From assembly GCA_017624795.1 (NCBI GenBank), contig JAGAMJ010000162.1:1-12976 (forward strand): DNA of 12,976 nt. The letters run 5' to 3'. The stretch is from Clostridia bacterium (GTDB lineage Bacteria; Bacillota; Clostridia; Oscillospirales; CAG-272). A program made the translations under genes and the position numbers. Positions within the stretch are counted from its first letter, which is position 1; every line of letters starts with the position of its first letter. Of the stretch, positions 1-6,181 are shown in pieces. Below the pieces are notes generated by a model. It had not been told where the DNA came from. It saw nothing but the letters and a program-made list of their open reading frames with translations, and did no database searches.

Positions 1-28
1 AGTATGATGCAACAGCGTGCATCATACT
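1..28. repeat. 10-bp inverted repeat at window edge
   Basis: Bases 1-10 (agtatgatgc) are the exact reverse complement of 19-28, with an eight-base loop. The right arm is also the left end of the multi-hairpin element. The left arm resembles that element's right end (tatgatgc at 164-171). This suggests a second copy of the same element may lie just left of the window, head to tail. Confidence 0.45.
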
Positions 29-171
29 TACGGAGCTGGGCGAGATGTGGCTCGGCGAGCTTTGCTCGTCGAAACCGCTGTCGCTGTCCCCACCCGAAGA
101 TCGACAAGCTTGCTTGTCAGGCGCAGGGTGTGGGTATATTCGCCGCAAGGCGAAATAACTCCGTATGATGC
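19..171. repeat. Multi-hairpin element with inverted ends
   Basis: The ends are inverted repeats. Bases 19-26 pair with 164-171 and 31-35 pair with 159-163, with a four-base bulge on the left side. Inside are three hairpins. One is at 53-71 (8 bp, loop TTT), one at 103-118 (6-7 bp), and one at 139-154 (6 bp closed by a GCAA tetraloop). A further pairing, 'ccccaccc' near 88-95 with 'gggtgtggg' near 126-134, is possible. No open reading frame inside looks like a gene. The layout fits a small non-autonomous repeat or a structured RNA; I cannot tell which without seeing other copies. That it is a dispersed repeat is inference. Confidence 0.5.
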
Positions 172-207
172 AGACTGTGATATGTTTGGTTTTGACTTTT
201 CCTCGTT

Positions 208-241
208 TTCGGCAGCCCTTGCCCATGCAAGGGCTGCCGAA
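208..241 (-). terminator. Perfect 15-bp hairpin after putP, no U-tract
   Basis: Bases 208-222 and 227-241 form a perfect 15-bp stem with a four-base loop (ccat). It begins six bases beyond the putP stop codon. In the direction of putP transcription it is followed by an A-rich stretch (aacgaggaaaag), not a T-run. It therefore does not meet the usual intrinsic-terminator pattern and may instead act as a 3' end stabiliser. Confidence 0.45.
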
Positions 242-247
242 GCGGAA

Positions 248-1837
248 TTATTCGGCTGCGCTTTCGTCAACAGAAGTGATATTAGCGCCTGCCTTCATTT
301 CAGCTGCGACTGCCTCAAAGGTATGGGTGATCTCTTTCTCGGGTGCGGGCGTCAGCAGGCTGACGACAACGATCGCGATGAGCGAGAGAATGAAAGCGGG
401 AAGCAGCTCGTAAATATCCCACGCGCCGCCAAGAGGACGGATCACGTATTTCCAGACGAATACCACGATGCCACCGGTCAGAATACCTGCAAGCGCGCCC
501 CACTTGTTGGTGCGCTTCCAGAACAAAGCACACAGAACGAGGGGACCGAATGCGGCGCCAAAGCCCGCCCAAGCGAAGGAAACGATACGGAAGACTGAGC
601 TATCCTTATCCCAAGCAAAGAACATAGCGACAAGCGCAATAACAAGAACCGTACCGCGTGCCACCCACATCTGTGCCTTGCCCGACATATTCTTCCAAGC
701 GAAGCGCTTGACAAGGTTTTCGGAAACAGAGGAGGAAGCCGCAAGAAGCTGAGAGTCGGCGGTGGACATAATCGATGCCAGGATACCTGCAATGATGAAG
801 CCCGCGATAATGGCGGCGAAGGTATCCAGCGAGCCGATGGCGTCTGCCATATAAACGATGATACGCTCGGAGTCAAAGCCGTCGGTGCCGATCATGCCCG
901 CGTTGCAGGCAAAGGAGAAGCCGATCACACCGATGATAATGGCGATCGCCATGGAAAGGACCACCCAGACGGTGCCGACGCGGCGCGCGACCTTGATCTT
1001 GCCGCTATCCTCGATCGCCATAAAGCGCAGCAGGATGTGAGGCATACCGAAGTAGCCAAGTCCCCACGCGAGCGTGGATACGATAGGAAGGAAGCCGAAG
1101 CTGCCGTCCGTGCCCGTCAAGCTGAAATAATCGCCGAAATTGGTGAAGCCCTCCATCGAGCTGATGCTGGCGGAAATGTTCTGCAAGCCGCCCGCGCTCT
1201 CAACGCCAAAGCAGATGATGACGAACAGCGCAAGCGTCATGACGATGGATTGGATCAGGTCGGTGGTGGAGGCGGCAAGGAAGCCGCCGATCACGGTGTA
1301 CGCCACTAAAATGATCGCGCCGATGATCATAGCGGCGTGATAGTCAACGCCGAAGACCGATTCAAACAGCTTGCCGACAGCGGCGAAGCCCGAGGCGGTG
1401 TAGGGCACGAAAAACACCACGATGACCACAGCGGCGATGGCGGTGAGGATACCCTTTTTGTCACCGAAGCGGTCGGAAAAGAAATCGGGGATCGTATTAG
1501 ACTTGGTATGTGCCGAATAGTGGCGGATCCGCTTTGCCACGATCAGCCAGTTCAGATATGTACCGACGGCAAGACCGATGGCGGTCCAGACTGCCTCCGC
1601 AAAGCCCGTGGTCACACCCACAAACGAGGTGACCAAGGCAAGTCCGGGCAAGCCCATGAGAAGCCAAGAGGACATATCCGATGCCTCGGCGCTCATGGCG
1701 GTCACGTAAGGACCGAGCTTTCTGCCACCGAGATAGAAATCGTCGGTGTTTTTGTTTTTGCGGGAGCACTTGACACCCACCCACACGATGTAAGCCATGT
1801 AGGAGATGATGGCAACCCAGATCATAGTAAGTTTCAT
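248..1837 (-). CDS. putP: Sodium/proline symporter PutP
   Basis: The 529-residue product is a member of the solute:sodium symporter family and should import L-proline with Na+ across the cytoplasmic membrane. The family signature is clear. The N-terminal SDMSSWLLMGLPG segment places Asp54 and Ser56/Ser57 where E. coli PutP has its Na+-binding Asp55/Ser57. The MSTADSQLL motif places Ser358/Thr359 where E. coli has Ser340/Thr341. GYFGMPHILLRFMA (about 261-274) is also typical of PutP. The protein is hydrophobic throughout, with many membrane helices, and its length is slightly above the usual 500 residues. The start has an AAAGGA ribosome binding site eight bases upstream. It is a single-gene unit with its own consensus promoter. 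Proline specificity is inferred from similarity; a related substrate is possible. Confidence 0.93.
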   Translation of the reverse strand: MKLTMIWVAIISYMAYIVWVGVKCSRKNKNTDDFYLGGRKLGPYVTAMSAEASDMSSWLLMGLPGLALVTSFVGVTTGFAEAVWTAIGLAVGTYLNWLIVAKRIRHYSAHTKSNTIPDFFSDRFGDKKGILTAIAAVVIVVFFVPYTASGFAAVGKLFESVFGVDYHAAMIIGAIILVAYTVIGGFLAASTTDLIQSIVMTLALFVIICFGVESAGGLQNISASISSMEGFTNFGDYFSLTGTDGSFGFLPIVSTLAWGLGYFGMPHILLRFMAIEDSGKIKVARRVGTVWVVLSMAIAIIIGVIGFSFACNAGMIGTDGFDSERIIVYMADAIGSLDTFAAIIAGFIIAGILASIMSTADSQLLAASSSVSENLVKRFAWKNMSGKAQMWVARGTVLVIALVAMFFAWDKDSSVFRIVSFAWAGFGAAFGPLVLCALFWKRTNKWGALAGILTGGIVVFVWKYVIRPLGGAWDIYELLPAFILSLIAIVVVSLLTPAPEKEITHTFEAVAAEMKAGANITSVDESAAE

Positions 1838-1882
1838 AGCGTTGTCCTTTCGTACCCGTATAAAACGAGAAATACGCTATTG

Positions 1883-1911
1883 ATTATAACATAAAATAAA
1901 AAGAAAGTCAA
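1883..1911 (-). promoter_or_regulatory. Sigma-A promoter of putP
   Basis: On the minus strand a -35 TTGACT (1906-1911) and a -10 TATAAT (1883-1888) are separated by 17 bases. The spacer is very A+T-rich. Transcription should start near 1876, giving a leader of about 40 bases before putP. Confidence 0.8.
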
Positions 1912-1939
1912 CAAAAAAGAAAAATTTTGATCTCGCCTA

Positions 1940-1968
1940 TTGCATTTTCCAAAAGTTTGTGGTATAAT
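1940..1968 (+). promoter_or_regulatory. Sigma-A promoter of secG
   Basis: A -35 TTGCAT (1940-1945) and a -10 TATAAT (1963-1968) are 17 bases apart. The start of transcription should lie near 1975, about 58 bases before the secG start codon. The promoter is divergent from that of putP. Confidence 0.8.
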
Positions 1969-2032
1969 GCTTACACATTATGTGTATTTGTGCGCCGAAA
2001 TCACGGCGCAGACAGATTTTTGGAGGTATATT

Positions 2033-2281
2033 ATGGGTGTTCTTGAATATGTTTTGGGCGGTATTTTGATCGCGATGGCGTTGTTCCTTACGGTCGTCGT
2101 TCTGATGCAGAGCGGCAAGGACAAGCGTCTTTCGGGCTCGATCGCAGGCGGCGCCGATACCTATTTTGGCAAGTCCAAGGGCAGAAGCCGGGACAAGATC
2201 CTTGCTCGCCTTACCACCGTGGTCGCCATTCTGTTCGCCATTCTGACCGTTGTCACCTACGTTCTGATCGCCAGACATTAA
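2033..2281 (+). CDS. secG: Preprotein translocase subunit SecG
   Basis: This 82-residue membrane protein is the small accessory subunit of the SecYEG protein-export channel. It has two hydrophobic segments (about residues 5-25 and 58-79). Between them lies the conserved cytoplasmic loop with VLMQSGKDKRLSGSI and GGADTYFGKSKGRSRDK, the hallmark of SecG. The ATG at 2033 is chosen because it follows a strong GGAGG (2022-2026). Reading further upstream in the same frame would run into the promoter. Length matches the family (70-85 residues). It is transcribed alone and closed by an intrinsic terminator. Confidence 0.93.
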   Translation: MGVLEYVLGGILIAMALFLTVVVLMQSGKDKRLSGSIAGGADTYFGKSKGRSRDKILARLTTVVAILFAILTVVTYVLIARH

Positions 2282-2297
2282 GCTTTGATCATGCGAT

Positions 2298-2335
2298 AAA
2301 AAAGCGCCGCAAGCAGCTGCTTGCGGCGCTTTTTT
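2298..2335. terminator. Bidirectional terminator between secG and GH127 remnant
   Basis: Bases 2304-2329 form a near-perfect G+C-rich palindrome (gcgccgcaagcag and its complement). It is flanked by A6 on the left and T6 on the right, so it can stop transcription from both converging genes. The last bases overlap the end of the minus-strand gene. Confidence 0.9.
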
Positions 2336-2810
2336 ATATCTTTCTGATCCAGACCGGCATATCGCTTGCCCCGCAGTTGGCAAAGGCGAAATAGGGAATG
2401 AATTTCAGCTTCACGGGGCTTGCGGCACATTCCTCGGCGGGGAAATAGAGCCGCTCGTCCTCGGCATCGCGCAGGCCCTCCATCTCAATGGACAGCAGGG
2501 GATGAAAATCTCTCACGAGCGTGGCATTCTTGGCGGCTGCCACCGAAACGCTGATCTGATTGAGCCGCTCGCCGTTGTCAATGCCCTCGATCCATTTTGC
2601 CACGTCCGAGTCATAAAAGAAATGAATGGGGTTGCCTTTTTGCGGATCGTGGAAGCGCATCGCGTCAAAGCGGAAGGTGTCCTCAAAGCGCTCGCGCACG
2701 CTTTGCACCGAAACGGTTTTGTTCAGATCATACCGATCCTTCCAAAATCCGTTTTCCAGAATCACGTCGCGAAACGAAACAAAATCGTTTTTTTCATCAT
2801 TTCCTCCCAT
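2334..2810 (-). pseudogene. Core-deleted GH127 (DUF1680) beta-L-arabinofuranosidase remnant
   Basis: The 158-residue reading joins the two ends of a glycoside hydrolase family 127 protein. Residues 12-75 (VILENGFWKDRYDL, RFEDTFRFDAM, FYDSDVAKWIEG) match the N-terminus of the family. Residues 76-158 (IDNGERLNQISV, LYFP, KFIPYFAFANCG-x5-VWI) match the C-terminal beta domain. Full-length members have about 650 residues, so roughly 450-500 are missing in frame. The missing part includes the (alpha/alpha)6 barrel with the catalytic Glu and the Zn-binding cysteines. The ATG at 2810 has no Shine-Dalgarno; GGGAGG at 2803-2808 instead fits an ATG at 2797, which is out of frame by one base across a run of seven A. 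The gene is therefore probably dead. The divergent AraC gene suggests it once served plant L-arabinan or arabinoside use. Confidence 0.75.
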
Positions 2811-2817
2811 AAAGGTC

Positions 2818-2846
2818 TTGACTTTGTGATTCTATTGTACTATATT
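2818..2846 (+). promoter_or_regulatory. Promoter of araC-family gene
   Basis: A -35 TTGACT (2818-2823) and a -10 TATATT (2841-2846) are 17 bases apart. The two -10 boxes of the divergent promoters are only one base apart, so the polymerases must compete for the same DNA. This is a common layout for an autoregulated AraC-type switch. Confidence 0.65.
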
Positions 2847-2862
2847 AAGAGTAGTATTTCAA
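2834..2862 (-). promoter_or_regulatory. Promoter of GH127 remnant
   Basis: On the minus strand a -35 TTGAAA (2857-2862) and a -10 TACAAT (2834-2839) are separated by 17 bases. It interleaves with the divergent promoter of the AraC-type gene. The promoter looks intact although the gene it serves is broken. Confidence 0.7.
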
Positions 2863-2881
2863 TGCAAAAATCCTATAAAAG

Positions 2882-3661
2882 GTGAAAAAATCCGATATGA
2901 TGACAATTGACGGTGTACGGCTTTCGTATTCCAATATGGGGCTTTTTGAAAGTGAGATCGATTGGATCCACCCCACGGTGACGGTCGACACCCACGAGAT
3001 CATTTACGTGGTCGAGGGCGAGGTCCATATCCGAGAGGGTGAGGACGAATACGATCTCGCGAAGGGTGAGCTGCTGCTGCTTTCGGCGGGCGTTGAGCAC
3101 GGCGGCACAAGAATAAGCTCCGGTCGCACCTCGTTTTATTGGCTGCATTTTACCTGCTCCGATCTTGGTGCCGTCGGCTTTCCCAAGCGTTGCAAGCCAA
3201 ACGCTGCCGCGACGCTGCGTACTTTTGCTGAGCTGATGCACCTGCAACGGGCAGTCCCCGCCGTGGCGCAGCTTTCGTTTGCGCGATTTTTGTTTGAGTG
3301 CGGCACCGAGCCCGAGCGCGGCAACAGGCGCGTTGCGGAGGTTTGCGAGTATATGCGTTTGAACAGCGGCAGAGCCCTTTCGGTGACCGAGGTGGCAGAG
3401 CGCTTTGGGTACAGCGCGGATCACCTGTCGCGGCTGCTCAAAAAAGAGCTTGGTGTGGACGCCAAGGCAGCGATCGTGCGCTACCGTATGGAATATATCG
3501 TGTCAAAGCTGCTCCATTCCGATTATTCGATCAAACAGATCGCCGCGCAGTGCGGCTTTGAGGACGAAAACGCCTTCGTCAAATTTTTCAAATATCACGC
3601 GGGGGCAACGCCAAGCGCTCTGCGCAACAAATATTTTCACGTGCATCTGAATAATAAGTGA
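2882..3661 (+). CDS. AraC-family transcriptional regulator
   Basis: The product (259 residues from GTG) has the two-domain AraC layout. An N-terminal cupin-like sensing domain (about 25-95; HEIIYVVEGEVHIREGEDEYDLAKGELLLL, then GVEHGG) should bind a small ligand. A C-terminal double helix-turn-helix (about 150-252) contains SVTEVAERFGYSADHLSRLLKKELG and YSIKQIAAQCGFEDENAFVKFFKYHAGATPSA, the classical AraC signature. The start is uncertain. GTG at 2882 has no clear ribosome binding site, while ATG at 2897 follows AAAGGTG at a rather long 12-base spacing. It is divergent from the GH127 remnant, and a sugar such as an L-arabinose derivative is the likely effector by context only. Nothing in it looks damaged. 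Confidence 0.88.
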   Translation: MKKSDMMTIDGVRLSYSNMGLFESEIDWIHPTVTVDTHEIIYVVEGEVHIREGEDEYDLAKGELLLLSAGVEHGGTRISSGRTSFYWLHFTCSDLGAVGFPKRCKPNAAATLRTFAELMHLQRAVPAVAQLSFARFLFECGTEPERGNRRVAEVCEYMRLNSGRALSVTEVAERFGYSADHLSRLLKKELGVDAKAAIVRYRMEYIVSKLLHSDYSIKQIAAQCGFEDENAFVKFFKYHAGATPSALRNKYFHVHLNNK

Positions 3662-3671
3662 GAAAAAGCCC

Positions 3672-3700
3672 TTGCTATCCGTGTCGATTTGTGATAAAAT
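3672..3700 (+). promoter_or_regulatory. Promoter of nfnAB
   Basis: A -35 TTGCTA (3672-3677) and a -10 TAAAAT (3695-3700) are 17 bases apart. Transcription should start near 3707, leaving a leader of about 43 bases. The AGAAAGG ribosome binding site at 3737-3743 lies six bases before the start of nfnA. Confidence 0.65.
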
Positions 3701-3749
3701 AAGAAAATCATACACGTGAGAAGCAAACGGCTTTTTAGAAAGGTATATT

Positions 3750-4592
3750 ATGTTTGAGATCCTGAAAAGAGAAGAGCTGAACCCAACCGTCACGCGTCTT
3801 GTGATCCACGCCCCGTTGGTGGCGCGCAAGGCGGAGCCGGGGCAGTTCATCATTTTGCGCACCGATGGTGAGGGTGAGCGTATTCCGCTGACCGTTGCCG
3901 ACTATGACCGCGCGGAGGGTACCGTGACGGTGATCTTCCAGGTGGTGGGCGGCACGACCGAGAAATTAAATCACATGAGGGTGGGCGACTGCCTGCACGA
4001 TTTTGTCGGCCCTCTTGGCAAAAAAACGCACACCGACGGGCTGCGCAAGGTTGCCGTTGTCGGCGGCGGCGTTGGCTGCGCCATCGCGTTCCCCGTGGCG
4101 AAGAAGCTCCACGAGCTCGGCTGCGAGGTCCACGCCATCGCGGGCTTCCGCAATAAGGACCTGGTGATTTTAGAAAAGGAATTTGAGCAGAACAGTACGA
4201 AACTCGTGAAAATGAGCGACGACGGCTCGTGGGGACAAAAGGGACTTGTTACCGATGCCCTGAAAGCCCTGATCGAGGCGGGCGAGCAGTATGATGAGGT
4301 CATCACCATCGGACCTCTTATTATGATGAAATTCGTTTGCAAGCTTGCCACAGAGTACGGCGTGAAGTGCGTGGCGTCTATGAACCCCATTATGATCGAC
4401 GGCACGGGTATGTGCGGTGGCTGCCGACTGACGGTGGGCGGCAAAACGGTGTTCGCGTGCGTGGACGGCCCCGAATTCGACGGCGCGCTGATCGACTTTG
4501 ACGAGGCGATCGCCCGCAGTGCGACCTACCACGATTTCGAGCGCCATAAGTACGAGCAGGCGTGCAATCTGTTTGCAAAAGAGGTAGAGTAA
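3750..4592 (+). CDS. nfnA: NADH-dependent ferredoxin:NADP+ oxidoreductase subunit A
   Basis: This 280-residue protein is the small subunit of the cytoplasmic flavin-bifurcating NfnAB complex. The complex couples NADH, reduced ferredoxin and NADP+ to balance cellular reductant. An N-terminal FAD-binding beta barrel contains ERIPLTVADYD (43-53). A nucleotide-binding Rossmann part contains VAVVGGGVGCA (101-111). The C-terminal [2Fe-2S] site is visible as Cys222, Cys225 and Cys237, with Asp218 in DGTGMCGGC. The Thermotoga maritima homologue is known for an unusual Asp ligand at that cluster. Family databases often label this protein sulfide dehydrogenase subunit beta or dihydroorotate dehydrogenase electron-transfer subunit. 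Being immediately followed by nfnB argues for Nfn. One base separates its stop from the nfnB start. Confidence 0.9.
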   Translation: MFEILKREELNPTVTRLVIHAPLVARKAEPGQFIILRTDGEGERIPLTVADYDRAEGTVTVIFQVVGGTTEKLNHMRVGDCLHDFVGPLGKKTHTDGLRKVAVVGGGVGCAIAFPVAKKLHELGCEVHAIAGFRNKDLVILEKEFEQNSTKLVKMSDDGSWGQKGLVTDALKALIEAGEQYDEVITIGPLIMMKFVCKLATEYGVKCVASMNPIMIDGTGMCGGCRLTVGGKTVFACVDGPEFDGALIDFDEAIARSATYHDFERHKYEQACNLFAKEVE

Positions 4593-4593
4593 T

Positions 4594-6009
4594 ATGGCAA
4601 ATATGAACCCAAAGAGAAACGAGATGCCCGTGCAGGAGCCGAGCGTGCGTAACCGCAATTTCGACGAGGTGGCGCTTGGCTATACCGAGGCACAGGCGAT
4701 CGACGAGGCAAAGCGTTGCCTGAACTGTAAAAATATGCCTTGCGTTTCGGGGTGCCCTGTGAAAATACATATCCCCGCCTTCATCGCAAAGGTCGCCGAG
4801 GGCGATTTTGAGGGGGCGTATCAGATCATTTCCGAAGCTTCCAGCTTGCCTGCCGTTTGCGGACGCGTCTGCCCGCAGGAGCGCCAGTGCGAGAGCAAGT
4901 GCGTGCGCGGCATCAAGGGCGAGCCTGTGGCGATCGGGCGCTTGGAGCGCTTCGTTGCCGATCGGCATAACGCCACGGCAGATCTTTCCGCTGTGCAAAG
5001 ACCTCTGCCGAACGGGCACAAGGTCGCGGTGATCGGCTCGGGCCCCTCGGGGCTTACGTGCGCGGGCGATCTTGCCAAAAAGGGCTATGACGTTACGGTC
5101 TTTGAGGCGTTGCATCTGGCAGGGGGCGTTCTGGTCTACGGCATTCCCGAATTCCGCTTGCCAAAAAGCATCGTGCAGCGCGAGATCGACGGCCTTACGG
5201 CGCTTGGCGTCAAGGTTGAAACCAACGTGGTGATCGGCAAGACCATTTCGATCGACGAGCTGATCGGGGAATACGGCTTTGAGGCAGTGTTCATCGGCAC
5301 GGGTGCGGGACTTCCGAAGTTCATGCACATTCCGGGCGAGAATTTGAAGGGCGTTTATTCCGCCAACGAATTTTTGACGCGCATCAATCTGATGAAGGCG
5401 TACCGCGAGAGCAGCGACACCCCCGTTCTGCACGCAAAGCGTGTGGCGGTGGTGGGCGGCGGCAACGTGGCGATGGACGCCGCGCGTTGCGCGAAGCGCC
5501 TTGGTGCTGACGTTTGTGTGGTGTATCGCCGCGGTATGGAGGAGCTCCCCGCCAGACGCGAGGAGGTCGAGCACGCGGTAGAGGAGGGGATCGTCTTCAA
5601 AACGCTGACAAATCCCACCGAAATTCTGGGCTACAATAACCCCGACGACCGCCGCGATCCGAAAAACGGCAGCGTTTGCGGTATGACGTGCGTGGAAATG
5701 GAGCTTGGCGAGCCCGACGCATCGGGACGCCGCCGCCCCGTGGAAAAGGCAGACAGTGCCTTCACGCTGGACGTCGACTGCGTCATTATGGCGCTTGGCA
5801 CGTCCCCGAACCCCCTGATCAAGTCGACCACAGAGGGGCTTGCGACCGAAAGCTGGGGGGGCATCGTTGCAGACGAGCACGGCAAGACCTCGCGTGACGG
5901 GATCTATGCGGGCGGTGACGCCGTTACGGGCGCCGCGACCGTGATCCTTGCGATGGGCGCGGGCAAGACCGCCGCCGCTTCGATCGACGACTATTTGCAG
6001 CAAAAATAA
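4594..6009 (+). CDS. nfnB: NADH-dependent ferredoxin:NADP+ oxidoreductase subunit B
   Basis: The 471-residue product is the large Nfn subunit. It holds the bifurcating FAD, the NADPH site and two [4Fe-4S] clusters. Cluster cysteines are seen at 42, 45, 50 and 54 (CLNCKNMPCVSGC) and at 89, 93, 99 and 103. The first dinucleotide fold is VAVIGSGPSG (about 134-143), for FAD. The second, VAVVGGGNVAMDAARCAKRLGA, is for NADPH and is followed by VVYRRGMEELPARREE. The C-terminal GGDAVTGAATVILAMGAGKTAA closes the flavin site. It is of usual length and often annotated gltA or 'NADPH-dependent glutamate synthase small chain'. No glutamate synthase large subunit is present and nfnA is adjacent, so the Nfn role is preferred. 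The start follows GAGG in the end of nfnA, which suggests translational coupling. Confidence 0.92.
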   Translation: MANMNPKRNEMPVQEPSVRNRNFDEVALGYTEAQAIDEAKRCLNCKNMPCVSGCPVKIHIPAFIAKVAEGDFEGAYQIISEASSLPAVCGRVCPQERQCESKCVRGIKGEPVAIGRLERFVADRHNATADLSAVQRPLPNGHKVAVIGSGPSGLTCAGDLAKKGYDVTVFEALHLAGGVLVYGIPEFRLPKSIVQREIDGLTALGVKVETNVVIGKTISIDELIGEYGFEAVFIGTGAGLPKFMHIPGENLKGVYSANEFLTRINLMKAYRESSDTPVLHAKRVAVVGGGNVAMDAARCAKRLGADVCVVYRRGMEELPARREEVEHAVEEGIVFKTLTNPTEILGYNNPDDRRDPKNGSVCGMTCVEMELGEPDASGRRRPVEKADSAFTLDVDCVIMALGTSPNPLIKSTTEGLATESWGGIVADEHGKTSRDGIYAGGDAVTGAATVILAMGAGKTAAASIDDYLQQK

Positions 6010-6040
6010 TACACGTGTCGCAAAAATCGCGACCGTATAT

Positions 6041-6078
6041 AAAAAAGCGTGTTCTCCGTGACGGAGAACACGCTTTTT
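6041..6078. terminator. Bidirectional terminator after nfnB
   Basis: Bases 6047-6059 and 6061-6073 are complementary (gcgtgttctccgt), giving a long stem with a small loop. A6 lies to the left and T5 to the right. It can end nfnAB transcription and also transcription arriving from the cobalamin-uptake genes on the other strand. Confidence 0.9.
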
Positions 6079-6085
6079 GGTTGCA

Positions 6086-6130
6086 CTTTTATAATTGTAG
6101 GGCGGGGGTTTATCTCCCGCCGCTTTATAA
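6086..6130. repeat. Short palindromic intergenic repeat
   Basis: The core ggcggggg (6101-6108) pairs with ctcccgcc (6114-6121) around a five-base loop. The flanks ctttta/ataatt on the left and gctttataag on the right are imperfectly complementary. Small GGCGGG...CCCGCC elements of this form look like REP-type dispersed repeats of gut Clostridia. That identity comes from memory of the pattern, not from copies seen here. Confidence 0.4.
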
Positions 6131-6181
6131 GACAAAATGCCCTTGTTTTTGGTGGCAAGTAGCCCTTTGGTGTTGGAGCAT

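Noticed and set aside
17..598. 193-codon plus-strand frame at the left edge
   Set aside because: It crosses the hairpin element and then runs antisense to putP; it has no ribosome binding site and no family resemblance.
1337..1894. 185-codon plus-strand frame antisense to putP
   Set aside because: It is low-complexity in His, Gly and Asp, entirely opposite putP and its promoter, and resembles no protein family.
1940..2032. Longer upstream start for secG
   Set aside because: It would begin at the -35 box of the secG promoter and add residues not found in SecG; the GGAGG-preceded ATG at 2033 is far better.
3682..3717. Possible Rex-type redox operator before nfnA
   Set aside because: The half-sites do not match TTGTTAAnnnnTTAACAA closely; only a loose A+T-rich similarity is seen.
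3663..3736. Inverted repeat AAAAAGCC/GGCTTTTT spanning the nfnAB promoter
   Set aside because: It has only eight bases with a 58-base loop, and the first arm lies upstream of the predicted transcription start. It is too weak to call a terminator or operator.
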